A stretch of 64,000 bases of DNA, from NCBI RefSeq assembly GCF_947500325.1, contig NZ_CANMRQ010000001.1:250001-314000 (forward strand). The letters run 5' to 3'. Shown here one piece after another: positions 16,580-25,675 of this stretch; the first letter of the stretch is position 1; the number at the start of each line of letters is the position of its first letter. Origin of the DNA: an uncultured Lacinutrix sp. (GTDB lineage Bacteria; Bacteroidota; Bacteroidia; Flavobacteriales; Flavobacteriaceae). The notes under the pieces were generated by a model. The model saw nothing but the letters and a program-made list of their open reading frames with translations, was not told where the DNA came from and searched no databases. Both the position numbers and the translations under genes were made by a program.

Positions 16580-17582
16580 TACGTTCTTAGTTACTGGAGG
16601 AGCAGGCTTTATAGGGTCTAATTTTATTCCCTATTTTTTAGAAAGTAACAATATTAAGGTTGTTAATTTAGACAAACTAACATATGCCGGAGATGTTTCT
16701 AATTTGAATGAAGTTTCTAACAATTCTAATTACACTTTCATTCAAGGAGATATATGTAATAGAGAGTTGATAGAAGACCTTTTTAAAAAGTATAACTTTG
16801 ATGGGGTTATTCATTTTGCAGCCGAATCTCATGTTGATAATTCAATTAAAAACCCAGGAGCTTTTATTGAGACTAATATTACAGGAACATTTAATCTTTT
16901 AGATACGGCCAAACAGTTTTGGATGGATGGACCAAATCAAGTAAAACAAGGTTTTGAACACGCTAGATTTCATCATATTTCTACAGATGAGGTATATGGA
17001 ACTTTAGGAGAAACAGGTTTATTTAATGAGCGAACACCTTACGCTCCAAATAGTCCGTACAGTGCTTCTAAGGCCGCGTCAGATTTTATAGTACGCAGTT
17101 ATTTTCATACTTATGGTATGAACGTAGTAACTACTAACTGCTCAAATAATTATGGGCCAAAACAACATAATGAAAAACTAATTCCTACCATTATAAGAAA
17201 AGCAATTTCTGGAGAAGCTATTCCTATTTATGGTGATGGTAAAAATATTAGAGATTGGTTATATGTATTAGACCATTGTAAAGGAATAGAATTAGTCTTT
17301 AAAACTGGTAAAGCAGGAGAAACGTACAACATAGGCGGTAGAAATGAAAAAGACAATTTGTATATTGTAAATACAATATGTGAGATTTTAGATGCTAAAA
17401 TACCATCTAAAAACTCTTATAAAGATCAAATTACGTTTGTAAAAGACAGAGCAGGTCATGATTTTAGGTATGCAATAGATGCTTCTAAGATTGAAAATGA
17501 ACTAAGATGGAAAGCAGATGAAAATTTTGAAACTGGGATAAAAAAAACCATAGATTGGTATTTAAATAAATACAAAAATTAA
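16569..17582 (+). CDS. rfbB: dTDP-glucose 4,6-dehydratase
   Basis: This extended SDR enzyme turns dTDP-glucose into dTDP-4-keto-6-deoxyglucose. I place the start at the ATG at 16569, giving MKTNTFLVTGGAGFIGSNFI with the NAD-binding GxxGxxG right at the N-terminus; upstream in-frame starts (TTG 16548, ATG 16557) only add residues inside the preceding gene. Visible motifs are HFAAESHVDNSI, STDEVYGTLG and YSASKAASD (the YxxxK pair). The length of 337 residues is typical. The order rfbB-A-C-D follows without gaps, so the dTDP-L-rhamnose pathway is complete. Confidence 0.96.
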   Translation: MKTNTFLVTGGAGFIGSNFIPYFLESNNIKVVNLDKLTYAGDVSNLNEVSNNSNYTFIQGDICNRELIEDLFKKYNFDGVIHFAAESHVDNSIKNPGAFIETNITGTFNLLDTAKQFWMDGPNQVKQGFEHARFHHISTDEVYGTLGETGLFNERTPYAPNSPYSASKAASDFIVRSYFHTYGMNVVTTNCSNNYGPKQHNEKLIPTIIRKAISGEAIPIYGDGKNIRDWLYVLDHCKGIELVFKTGKAGETYNIGGRNEKDNLYIVNTICEILDAKIPSKNSYKDQITFVKDRAGHDFRYAIDASKIENELRWKADENFETGIKKTIDWYLNKYKN

Positions 17583-18446
17583 ATGAAAGGTATAATATTG
17601 GCTGGAGGATCTGGAACAAGATTACATCCATTAACACTAGCAGTAAGTAAGCAACTAATGCCTATTTACGATAAGCCGATGATATATTACCCTTTATCAA
17701 CACTTATGTGGTCTGGTATAAAAGACATCTTGATTATATCAACTCCTAAAGACTTACCTCTTTTTGAAGCTCTTTTAGGAGATGGAAAGAAATTTGGATG
17801 CAATTTTCAATATGCAGTTCAAGAAGCACCTAATGGCTTAGCAGAAGCATTCATTATTGGAGAAGATTTTATAGGAAAAGATAAAGTCGCATTAATTCTT
17901 GGAGATAATATTTTCTATGGTACAGGTTTAGAAAAATTATTACAGGCAAATAATAATCCTAATGGAGGAATTATTTATGCATATCATGTACACGATCCGG
18001 AACGTTATGGAGTTGCAGAGTTTGATAAAAATGGAAAAGTAATTTCAATTGAAGAGAAACCTGAAAATCCAAAATCTAATTATGCTGTTCCAGGCATATA
18101 TTTTTATGATAACGACGTAATTGGTATTGCTAAAAATATAAAACCAAGCTATAGAGGAGAACTAGAAATAACAGATGTAAATAAGGAGTATTTAAAACGA
18201 GAAAAATTACAAGTTAGTGTTTTAGATAAAGGAACAGCTTGGCTAGATACAGGAACTTTTAATTCTCTTATGCAAGCTTCTCAATTTGTTCAAGTTATAG
18301 AAGAGAGACAGGGCTTAAAAATAGGAGCAATTGAAGAAGTTGCTTATAAAATGGGTTACATAAATAAAAAACAACTACAAGAACTCATAAAACCCTTAAT
18401 TAAGAGCGGATATGGTAAGCACTTACTTAGTATTATTGAACATTAA
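17583..18446 (+). CDS. rfbA: Glucose-1-phosphate thymidylyltransferase
   Basis: A 287-residue enzyme that makes dTDP-glucose from glucose-1-phosphate and dTTP, the first step to dTDP-rhamnose. It starts [18 protein letters not shown], the nucleotidyltransferase signature, with [20 protein letters not shown], the LGDNIFYG metal-binding motif, [20 protein letters not shown], and GTAWLDTGT. The length and motifs are standard for RmlA. Its ATG immediately follows the rfbB stop, so the two are translationally coupled. Confidence 0.97.
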   Translation: MKGIILAGGSGTRLHPLTLAVSKQLMPIYDKPMIYYPLSTLMWSGIKDILIISTPKDLPLFEALLGDGKKFGCNFQYAVQEAPNGLAEAFIIGEDFIGKDKVALILGDNIFYGTGLEKLLQANNNPNGGIIYAYHVHDPERYGVAEFDKNGKVISIEEKPENPKSNYAVPGIYFYDNDVIGIAKNIKPSYRGELEITDVNKEYLKREKLQVSVLDKGTAWLDTGTFNSLMQASQFVQVIEERQGLKIGAIEEVAYKMGYINKKQLQELIKPLIKSGYGKHLLSIIEH

Positions 18447-18464
18447 AGTATAACTTTACAGATA

Positions 18465-19013
18465 ATGGAAGCTTTAGAAACAAAACTTAAAGGATGCTTT
18501 ATACTAGAACCGAATATTTTTAATGATAAAAGAGGTTATTTTTTTGAAAGCTTTAATCAAAAACTTTTTCAAGAGTTAACAGAAACACAAACTGTTTTTT
18601 TGCAAGATAACGAGTCCTTTTCTACTAAGGGTGTTTTAAGAGGCTTACATTATCAAACAGGATCTTACGCCCAAGCAAAATTAGTACGTGTTGTTTTAGG
18701 TAAAGTATTAGATGTTGCGGTAGATATTAGAAAAGACTCTAAAACATTTGGAAAACATGTTTCAGTTGAGTTATCAGCAGAAAACAAAAAACAACTATTT
18801 GTACCAAGAGGTTTTGCGCATGGGTTTATTGTATTAAGTGAAACAGCTATTTTTTCATATAAATGTGATAACTATTATAATAAAGCATCAGAAGCAGGTA
18901 TTATATATAATGATTTAGATTTAAATATCGATTGGCAATTGCCAGAAAAGGAGCTTTTGGTTTCAGAAAAAGATATCATTCTACCAACATTTAAAAATGC
19001 TATTTTACCATGA
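18465..19013 (+). CDS. rfbC: dTDP-4-dehydrorhamnose 3,5-epimerase
   Basis: This 182-residue cupin-fold enzyme epimerises dTDP-4-keto-6-deoxyglucose at C3 and C5. Diagnostic stretches are GVLRGLHYQ (catalytic His), AKLVRVVLGKVLDVAVDIR, FVPRGFAHGF, and YKCDNYYN. The length is typical of RmlC. It sits third in the rhamnose set, and its stop overlaps the start of rfbD. Confidence 0.97.
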   Translation: MEALETKLKGCFILEPNIFNDKRGYFFESFNQKLFQELTETQTVFLQDNESFSTKGVLRGLHYQTGSYAQAKLVRVVLGKVLDVAVDIRKDSKTFGKHVSVELSAENKKQLFVPRGFAHGFIVLSETAIFSYKCDNYYNKASEAGIIYNDLDLNIDWQLPEKELLVSEKDIILPTFKNAILP

Positions 19014-19876
19014 TGACTAATGTTTTAGTAACTGGAGGAAATGGACAACTAGCACGAACTATTAGGGAGTTCTTTCATAATAATAATGATAATATACAAT
19101 TCACTTTTGTAAATAAACAAGAATTAGATATTACAGATCAATTAGCTATAAGTAAATATTTCTCTGAAAATAGTTTCAATTATTGTGTTAACTGTGCCGC
19201 CTATACAAATGTTGAGCTAGCAGAAGATTTTTCAGACAAAGCATTTCAAATAAATGCTGAAGCAGTTAAAAATATAGCTATAGCGTGTAAGAAAGAAAAG
19301 GTAGTATTAATACACATTTCAACAGATTATGTTTTTGATGGTAAAAAGAAAACACCATACCTTGAAACAGATAAAACAAATCCAATCAATGAGTATGGTA
19401 AATCAAAGTTAAAAGGAGAACAATATATTTCTGAAATATTGAAAGAGCATTTTATAATAAGAACGTCTTGGTTATATTCTTCTTATGGAAAGAATTTTGT
19501 TAAAACCATAATTAATAAAATTAATGAAAATGCCGATTTAAAAGTTACTACAGCAGAAACAGGAACACCAACGAGCTGTATAGATTTAGCTAAAGTTATT
19601 TATAATATAATAAAACTAAAAAATGTACCTTATACAATCTATCATTATAGTAACGAAGGTGAAGCTACTTGGTATGATTTTGCAAAAGAAATAGCAACGA
19701 ATTTTAAAGATTATGATTTAGATAAAGTGTCGCAAGTAGCTTTTTTTAAAACAAAAGCTACTCGCCCAAAATATAGTGTTCTGTCTAAGAAAAAGCTTTT
19801 TGAAAACACTATTACTAACAATAACCATTGGAAAAAAGCACTAGAAAAGATAATTAAAATATTAAAAAATGAATAA
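19010..19876 (+). CDS. rfbD: dTDP-4-dehydrorhamnose reductase
   Basis: A 288-residue SDR enzyme that catalyses the last step to dTDP-L-rhamnose. It has NVLVTGGNGQLARTI (cofactor loop), NCAAYTNVELAEDF, ISTDYVFDGKKKTPY, YGKSKLKGE (YxxxK) and RTSWLYSSYGKNFVKT. The start is ATGATG; the first ATG overlaps the rfbC stop by 4 nt and the second, at 19013, is also possible. It overlaps the next gene by 8 nt. Confidence 0.95.
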   Translation: MMTNVLVTGGNGQLARTIREFFHNNNDNIQFTFVNKQELDITDQLAISKYFSENSFNYCVNCAAYTNVELAEDFSDKAFQINAEAVKNIAIACKKEKVVLIHISTDYVFDGKKKTPYLETDKTNPINEYGKSKLKGEQYISEILKEHFIIRTSWLYSSYGKNFVKTIINKINENADLKVTTAETGTPTSCIDLAKVIYNIIKLKNVPYTIYHYSNEGEATWYDFAKEIATNFKDYDLDKVSQVAFFKTKATRPKYSVLSKKKLFENTITNNNHWKKALEKIIKILKNE

Positions 19877-21125
19877 TAATATAGCTATAATAGGATTGGG
19901 TTACGTAGGCTTGCCGTTAGCTGTTGCCTTTTCAAAAAAAAATTTTAATGTTATAGGTTTCGATATTAATGAATCAAGAATAAAAGAACTTAAAAATAAT
20001 AAAGACCACACTTTAGAAGTGTCATCAAAAGAATTAGAAGCTTCTAAAACATTACAATTCACCTGTTTTGTTGAAGACCTAAAACAAGCTAACATTTATA
20101 TAGTAACCGTTCCAACACCAATTACAAAGCATAAATCGCCAGACTTGACACCAATAATTAGAGCAAGTGAAACAATTGCTAAAGTCTTAAAAAAAGGAGA
20201 TACTGTAATATATGAGTCTACTGTTTATCCAGGATGTACAGAAGAGGTTTGTGCACCAATATTGGCAGAAAATAGTGGGCTTAAATTTAATAAAGATTTC
20301 TTCTGTGGATATTCACCAGAGCGTATTAATCCAGGAGATAAAAAGCGCACTATTACTAATATCATTAAAGTAACTTCTGGTAGTACTAAGGAAATAGCGA
20401 CAAAAGTAGACAACTTATATAAATCAATAATTAAAGCAGGAACACATAAAACATCATCAATAAAAGTAGCAGAAGCAGCTAAAGTTATTGAAAACACTCA
20501 ACGTGATTTAAACATTGCATTTATAAATGAGTTGGCTATTATTTTTGATAAGTTAGAAATAGATACAACTGAAGTATTAGCTGCTGCTGGAACAAAATGG
20601 AATTTTTTACCATTTACTCCAGGTTTAGTTGGAGGACATTGTATAGGTGTAGATCCTTACTATCTTACGCACAAAGCCGAATCTGTCGGTTATCATCCAC
20701 AAGTAATACTAGCAGGAAGGAGAATAAACTCAAATATGGGCATGTTTGTAGCTAATAAATTAGTTAAACTGTTAGCAAATAATGGAAATGAAATTAAAGG
20801 AGCTAATGTTTTAATTCTTGGGATTACGTTTAAAGAAAACTGTCCCGATATTAGAAATACAGGTGTCATTAAGGTCATTGACGAATTAAAAGAATTTGGA
20901 ATGCAAGTAGATGTTTATGACTCTTTTGCAGACAAAATAGAAGTTAAGAAAGAATATAATATTGATTTAATTCAAGAAATATCTAAAGATTATAAAGCTG
21001 TTATTTTAGCAGTAAAACATGATAACTTTAATAGTCTAGATTGGAAAAGTATAGTAACTAAAAATACTGTGGTATTCGATTTAAAAGGTTTTTTACCAGA
21101 AAATATAGTAACAGCAAGGCTTTAA
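19869..21125 (+). CDS. UDP-HexNAc 6-dehydrogenase, WbpO/TviB-like
   Basis: A 418-residue nucleotide-sugar dehydrogenase of the UDP-Glc/GDP-Man family. N-terminal NAD fold: IAIIGLGYVGLPLAVAFSKK; then TVPTPITKHKSPDLTP, YESTVYPGCTEEVC, YSPERINPGDK, and the catalytic Cys in VGGHCIGVDPYYLTHKAE. VYPGCTEE and the GVDPYYLT block are those of WbpO/TviB-type enzymes that oxidise UDP-GlcNAc or UDP-GalNAc to the uronic acid, rather than UDP-glucose; the exact substrate is inferred. It overlaps rfbD by 8 nt and is followed by a 177-nt gap with a new promoter. Confidence 0.9.
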   Translation: MNNNIAIIGLGYVGLPLAVAFSKKNFNVIGFDINESRIKELKNNKDHTLEVSSKELEASKTLQFTCFVEDLKQANIYIVTVPTPITKHKSPDLTPIIRASETIAKVLKKGDTVIYESTVYPGCTEEVCAPILAENSGLKFNKDFFCGYSPERINPGDKKRTITNIIKVTSGSTKEIATKVDNLYKSIIKAGTHKTSSIKVAEAAKVIENTQRDLNIAFINELAIIFDKLEIDTTEVLAAAGTKWNFLPFTPGLVGGHCIGVDPYYLTHKAESVGYHPQVILAGRRINSNMGMFVANKLVKLLANNGNEIKGANVLILGITFKENCPDIRNTGVIKVIDELKEFGMQVDVYDSFADKIEVKKEYNIDLIQEISKDYKAVILAVKHDNFNSLDWKSIVTKNTVVFDLKGFLPENIVTARL

Positions 21126-21169
21126 AAAGTAAGAAAACTCACTTAAGATAGGTTTTAAATGGTAAAACA

Positions 21170-21194
21170 CCGATTAAAAACACACTTTAATCGG
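21170..21194 (+). other. Hairpin between the two HexNAc-uronate gene groups
   Basis: CCGATTAAA (21170-21178) pairs perfectly with TTTAATCGG (21186-21194) around a 7-nt loop. No T-run follows, so it is not a classic intrinsic terminator. It lies in the 177-nt gap before wecB, upstream of that gene's promoter. The rest of this gap holds only the promoter and a small palindrome around it. Confidence 0.5.
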
Positions 21195-21245
21195 CCAATC
21201 GTAAGTTTATTTTATATAAAATCAAAAAAATCTGTTTAAAAATAC

Positions 21246-21253
21246 TACTTTTG
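21246..21253 (+). promoter_or_regulatory. -7 promoter element upstream of wecB
   Basis: TACTTTTG is an exact TAnnTTTG match, 49 nt before the wecB ATG. It overlaps a 6-bp palindrome, TTTTGC-AGTC-GCAAAA (21249-21264), that would span the transcription start. This is the best internal promoter candidate in the first half of the polysaccharide locus. Confidence 0.6.
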
Positions 21254-21302
21254 CAGTCGCAAAAAGGCAGTATATTAACCAAATGTTTAGCCTCAGTAAT
21301 TA

Positions 21303-22427
21303 ATGAAAAAAAATCTTGTAATTTTCGGAACTAGACCTGAAGCTATTAAAATGGCTCCATTAGTTAAAGAATTTCTTAAAAATAAAAATGAATTTGAAAC
21401 GAAAGTATGTATAACAGCTCAGCATAGAGAAATGTTAGATCAAGTTTTATCATTTTTTGAAATTAAACCAGATTACGATTTAGATTTAATGAAACCAAAT
21501 CAAAATCTCTATAGTCTTACTGCAGATATTATAACGAATTTGAAACCTATTTTAGAAGAGTTTAAACCAGATTATGTATATGTTCATGGTGATACAACTA
21601 CAACAATGGCGGCTAGTATAGCGTCATTTTATTCAGGAGCAAAAGTATGTCATGTAGAAGCCGGTTTAAGAACATTTAACAAACGCTCTCCATTTCCAGA
21701 AGAGGTAAATAGAAGTATAGCAGGAAGTATTTCAGATTATCATTTTGCTCCAACAACAACATCTAAGCAAAATTTACTAAATGAAAATATTTCCGAAAGT
21801 AATATTCTTGTTACAGGTAATACTGTCATTGATGCATTAGATTTTAGTTCAGATAAAGTTACTTCTTCTCAATACTCAGATAATGAGGTTGATGAATTGA
21901 AGAACATAGTTAATAACACAAAAAAACTAATATTAGTAACTGGTCATAGACGTGAAAATCATGGACAAGGTTTTATTAATATTTGTAGTGCATTAAAAGA
22001 AATTGCGGAGAAAAATAGTGACATTCAGATAATATATCCTGTTCATTTAAATCCAAATGTTCAAAAACCTGTCTATGAACTTTTAGCAGGCATTGAAAAC
22101 GTAAAATTAATAAACCCTTTATCATATCCTGCATTTGTTTGGTTAATGAATAAATCTCATTTAATAATTACTGATAGCGGAGGCGTTCAAGAAGAAGCAC
22201 CAAGTTTAGGGAAGCCAGTTTTAGTGATGCGCGATACTACTGAAAGACCCGAAGCAGTTGAGGCGGGAACTGTATTTTTAGTAGGAACAGATACAAATAA
22301 AATAGTAAACGAAACAAACAACTTATTAAACAACGAAGCAGCCTATTTAAAAATGAGCAAACTACACAACCCTTATGGTGATGGTACAGCTTGTAGTAAA
22401 ATAGTAAATTTCATATCTAATTTATAA
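21303..22427 (+). CDS. wecB: UDP-N-acetylglucosamine 2-epimerase (non-hydrolysing)
   Basis: A 374-residue GT-B-fold enzyme that interconverts UDP-GlcNAc and UDP-ManNAc. It has [19 protein letters not shown] at the N-terminus, [41 protein letters not shown] and the [20 protein letters not shown] donor-binding block. The length is normal for WecB/MnaA. The next gene, wecC, starts 3 nt after its stop, so together they supply UDP-ManNAcA. A dedicated promoter lies upstream. Confidence 0.96.
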   Translation: MKKNLVIFGTRPEAIKMAPLVKEFLKNKNEFETKVCITAQHREMLDQVLSFFEIKPDYDLDLMKPNQNLYSLTADIITNLKPILEEFKPDYVYVHGDTTTTMAASIASFYSGAKVCHVEAGLRTFNKRSPFPEEVNRSIAGSISDYHFAPTTTSKQNLLNENISESNILVTGNTVIDALDFSSDKVTSSQYSDNEVDELKNIVNNTKKLILVTGHRRENHGQGFINICSALKEIAEKNSDIQIIYPVHLNPNVQKPVYELLAGIENVKLINPLSYPAFVWLMNKSHLIITDSGGVQEEAPSLGKPVLVMRDTTERPEAVEAGTVFLVGTDTNKIVNETNNLLNNEAAYLKMSKLHNPYGDGTACSKIVNFISNL

Positions 22428-22429
22428 AC

Positions 22430-23635
22430 ATGAGTAATAAACCAAGTGTTGTAATGGTTGGCTTAGGCTATATTGGTCTGCCAACAGCAGCTTTAATAGC
22501 AAGTAAAAATATTAAAGTTACAGGTGTAGATATTCATCAACACGTAGTAGATACAATTAATAAAGGAGAAATACATATCATTGAGCCAGATTTAGATGGT
22601 TTAGTACACCATGTAGTTAAAGAAAACTATTTAAAAGCAAGTACAACTCCAGTTGAAGCAGATGTATATTTAATAGCGGTTCCAACCCCATTTAAAGGAG
22701 ACCATGAACCAGATATTTCTTATGTAGAATCTGCCACTCGTGCTATTTTACCAACATTAAAAGAAGGCGCTTTAGTAATTATAGAGTCAACAAGCCCTGT
22801 TGGTACTACAGAAAAAATGGAAAAAGTTATTTTTTCTGAAAGACCAGAATTGAAAGGGAAAATATATATGGCTTATTGTCCTGAACGTGTTTTACCTGGA
22901 AATGTTATTCATGAGTTAGAACATAATGATAGAGCGATTGGAGGGATTAATGAAGCTTCTACAGAAAAGGCTGTATCATTTTATAGACATTTTGTAAAAG
23001 GCGATTTACATAAAACAAATGCCAAAACTGCAGAAATGTGTAAACTAGTAGAAAATTCATCTAGAGATGCACAAATTGCGTTTGCTAATGAGTTATCCAT
23101 GATATGTGATGAGGCGGGAATTAATGTTTGGGAGCTAATAAGACTAGCTAATAAACATCCAAGAGTAAATATTTTACAACCTGGAACAGGTGTTGGTGGC
23201 CATTGTATTGCTGTAGATCCATGGTTTATTGTTAGTGAGTTTCCAGAGCAAGCGAAAATAATTCGTGCAGCAAGAGAAATCAATAATTACAAAACAGAAT
23301 GGGTTATTGAAAAAATAAAAAACACAGCATTACAGTTTGAAATTGATAATGGTAAAAAGCCAAAAATCGCAGCAATGGGATTAGCGTTTAAACCAAACAT
23401 TGATGATTTAAGAGAGTCTCCGGCACTAAATGTAGTAAAGGCTTTAAGTAACCAAAACATGAACATATTAGCAGTTGAGCCTAATATTGAATCACATAAA
23501 ACACTAGAAATACATAAACCTAATGAAGCTATTGAGGCTTCAGATATTATTGTATATTTAGTGGCACATAACGAATTTAAAGCATTAGAATCTAGTAAAA
23601 TAACATTAGACTTTTGTAATGTCACTAACCAATAA
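22430..23635 (+). CDS. wecC: UDP-N-acetyl-D-mannosamine dehydrogenase
   Basis: This 401-residue NAD-dependent enzyme oxidises UDP-ManNAc to UDP-ManNAcA. N-terminus: VVMVGLGYIGLPTAALIAS; then AVPTPFKGDHEPDISYVE, ESTSPVGTTEKM, YCPERVLPGN, and the catalytic Cys in GVGGHCIAVDPWF. PDISYVE and AVDPWF separate WecC from the WbpO-like and UDP-glucose dehydrogenases elsewhere in this locus. It is coupled to wecB. Confidence 0.95.
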   Translation: MSNKPSVVMVGLGYIGLPTAALIASKNIKVTGVDIHQHVVDTINKGEIHIIEPDLDGLVHHVVKENYLKASTTPVEADVYLIAVPTPFKGDHEPDISYVESATRAILPTLKEGALVIIESTSPVGTTEKMEKVIFSERPELKGKIYMAYCPERVLPGNVIHELEHNDRAIGGINEASTEKAVSFYRHFVKGDLHKTNAKTAEMCKLVENSSRDAQIAFANELSMICDEAGINVWELIRLANKHPRVNILQPGTGVGGHCIAVDPWFIVSEFPEQAKIIRAAREINNYKTEWVIEKIKNTALQFEIDNGKKPKIAAMGLAFKPNIDDLRESPALNVVKALSNQNMNILAVEPNIESHKTLEIHKPNEAIEASDIIVYLVAHNEFKALESSKITLDFCNVTNQ

Positions 23636-23647
23636 ATTAAATAAAAA

Positions 23648-24199
23648 ATGAAAAATATTTTATTAGCATTATTATTTATAGTTGTTTTATCTTGTAAAGA
23701 AGAAGCAAAAAAAGAAACAGTTGCCATAGATGAAACTAAAACAACTGAAAAAGTAGAAGAGGTAGTATCTGTAACATATCCTAATTTAGATAAAGCTCCT
23801 GTTGAACTTAACTATGTTTTTGAAAATGGTTTTGAATTTGCGCAAGGTATTAAAATAAATTATATAGCTATTAACCCAATTGAAGGTGATAGTTATAAAA
23901 TTATTTATGGATTAGATTCTTCTACAGATCTTTCATTATTAGAATCACCGTTAAGAGTTTCTTCTAATTTTTATGCAGAATCACCATCTCTTTTTAAAGA
24001 AAAAATATATCAAGACAGAAAAGTGAGACAAATACCATCGGTATGCAAAGTATATAAACTAGATGATGAATATGTCTTAACGTATAATTTTAGCATAATA
24101 CCTAAAAAGTTTAATCAAGTTAAATTCTACTTTTATAATGATAATGGTGTTATTAACGAAAAAATTTTAACGGTTAGAAATATAGAATTACCAAAATAA
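23648..24199 (+). CDS. Putative lipoprotein of unknown function
   Basis: This 183-residue protein has a short signal peptide with lipobox VLSC (Cys at about residue 16) and then an acidic, Lys/Thr-rich linker to about residue 45. The rest looks like a small beta-rich domain with no motif I recognise. It sits between wecC (12 nt upstream) and the MBOAT gene (13 nt downstream), in the same direction. Inference: an envelope protein that may assist acylation or export of the polysaccharide; this rests on context alone. Confidence 0.7.
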   Translation: MKNILLALLFIVVLSCKEEAKKETVAIDETKTTEKVEEVVSVTYPNLDKAPVELNYVFENGFEFAQGIKINYIAINPIEGDSYKIIYGLDSSTDLSLLESPLRVSSNFYAESPSLFKEKIYQDRKVRQIPSVCKVYKLDDEYVLTYNFSIIPKKFNQVKFYFYNDNGVINEKILTVRNIELPK

Positions 24200-24212
24200 G
24201 TTAATTTTATAA

Positions 24213-25670
24213 ATGATTTTTTCAACTTCACTTTTTCTACTGTTTTTTACAGTTGTATTTATAATATACTGGTTTGTATTAGGTCTGATAAAAGATGAAG
24301 ACAAGAAGCTAAAAGCAAGAATTGTATTCTTGCTTTTAGCTTCTTATTACTTTTATATGTCATGGAATCCAATATTTATTCTATTAATATTATTTTCTAC
24401 AGTTGTAGATTATTTTGCTGGAAAAAAAATAGATAGTAGCGATTCTCAAAGGCAAAAAAAGTTTTTTTTAATCTTAAGCCTAGTTACTAATTTAGGTTTT
24501 TTAGCATATTTTAAATACACCAACTTCTTTTTAGATACTATAAACAGTGTTTCTGGTTTAGTCTCAGATACTGGAACAAATTTCTTTTTAGATATTGTGT
24601 TACCAGTTGGTATTTCATTTTATACGTTTCAATCAATGTGTTATACTATTGATATATACTATGGTAAAATGAAACCTAGTAAAGATTTTTTCGAATTTGC
24701 ATTATATGTTACATTCTTTCCACAGTTAGTAGCAGGACCAATTGTACGTGCAATAGATTTTATTCCTCAGCTAAAAGAAAATAGAGTATTTAATAAAGTT
24801 AACTTTCAGTTGGCTACTAACTATTTTCTATTGGGGTTGTTTAAAAAAGTAGTAATTGCAGATAATATAGCGCCAATTTCAGATGCTTTGTTTGCTGCAC
24901 CAGAGCAGTTTGGCACCATTGCAACTTGGATTGGAGTAATGGCTTATAGTATACAGATTTATTGTGATTTTTCTGGGTATTCAGATATGGCTATTGGTGT
25001 TGCGGCATTATTAGGGTTTAAATTAATGGAAAACTTTAATATGCCATATGGCTCTACTAGTATAACAGAGTTTTGGCGAAAGTGGCACATAAGTTTATCA
25101 TCTTGGCTAAGAGATTATTTATTTATACCGTTAGGTGGAAGTCGTGTATCTAAAAAAATATTCTATTATAGAAACTTAATGTTAACAATGCTTTTAGGAG
25201 GTTTGTGGCATGGTGCTAGTTGGAATTTTGTAGCCTGGGGTGGATTACACGGTTTAGCGCTAATAGTTCATAAACTATATAAAACTAAATATTCAGATAA
25301 TTATACATTTTCTAAACCAGTAAAGAGATTATATACTACATTTTCGTGGTTGTTTACTATGGTTTTTGTAATGGTAACTTGGGTGTTTTTTAGAGCGCAA
25401 ACTTTTGGTGCTGCTGCGCAAGTATTAAATAATATGTTTACGTTTAAAGGAGATGTAAACTATACAATACCGTTAGGTTTTATCATCCTTTTTGCTATAA
25501 CCTTTATAGGTCACATATTTGGAGAAAAGTATTTTTATAAAGTTGAAGATGACCAAAAACACATCTTTAAAAATCCATATTTTCAAGGTGCTTTATTTGG
25601 AGTAGCAATATTTGTTGTTTTACTTTTTGGTAGCGACGATAATCAAGCATTTATTTATTTTCAATTTTAA
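24213..25670 (+). CDS. MBOAT family O-acyltransferase (AlgI-like)
   Basis: A 485-residue polytopic membrane protein with about ten or more transmembrane segments. It has the AlgI-type motifs VLPVGISFYTFQSMCYTID, FPQLVAGPIVRAIDFIPQL, YCDFSGYSDMAIG, FWRKWHISLSSWLRDYLFIP, and the catalytic His in GGLWHGASWNFVAWGGLHG. AlgI-like proteins pass an acyl group, usually acetyl, across the membrane to a periplasmic transferase; the following SGNH-like gene fits that partner. The coding sequence contains a perfect 20-bp inverted repeat (24303-24345) at codons 31-45. Confidence 0.94.
   Translation: MIFSTSLFLLFFTVVFIIYWFVLGLIKDEDKKLKARIVFLLLASYYFYMSWNPIFILLILFSTVVDYFAGKKIDSSDSQRQKKFFLILSLVTNLGFLAYFKYTNFFLDTINSVSGLVSDTGTNFFLDIVLPVGISFYTFQSMCYTIDIYYGKMKPSKDFFEFALYVTFFPQLVAGPIVRAIDFIPQLKENRVFNKVNFQLATNYFLLGLFKKVVIADNIAPISDALFAAPEQFGTIATWIGVMAYSIQIYCDFSGYSDMAIGVAALLGFKLMENFNMPYGSTSITEFWRKWHISLSSWLRDYLFIPLGGSRVSKKIFYYRNLMLTMLLGGLWHGASWNFVAWGGLHGLALIVHKLYKTKYSDNYTFSKPVKRLYTTFSWLFTMVFVMVTWVFFRAQTFGAAAQVLNNMFTFKGDVNYTIPLGFIILFAITFIGHIFGEKYFYKVEDDQKHIFKNPYFQGALFGVAIFVVLLFGSDDNQAFIYFQF
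24303..24345 (+). repeat. Perfect 20-bp inverted repeat inside the MBOAT coding sequence
   Basis: Bases 24303-24322 are exactly complementary to 24326-24345, separated by the 3-nt loop TGT. It covers codons 31-45, from the charged loop (KKLKAR) into the conserved LLLASYY helix. In RNA this would form a very stable hairpin about 90 nt after the start codon. Confidence 0.95.
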
Positions 25671-25675
25671 TAAAA

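Noticed and set aside
23287-23727. 146-codon minus-strand open frame across the end of wecC and the following lipoprotein gene
   Set aside because: It lies antisense to two genes with clear family or signal features, and its translation has no recognisable domain.
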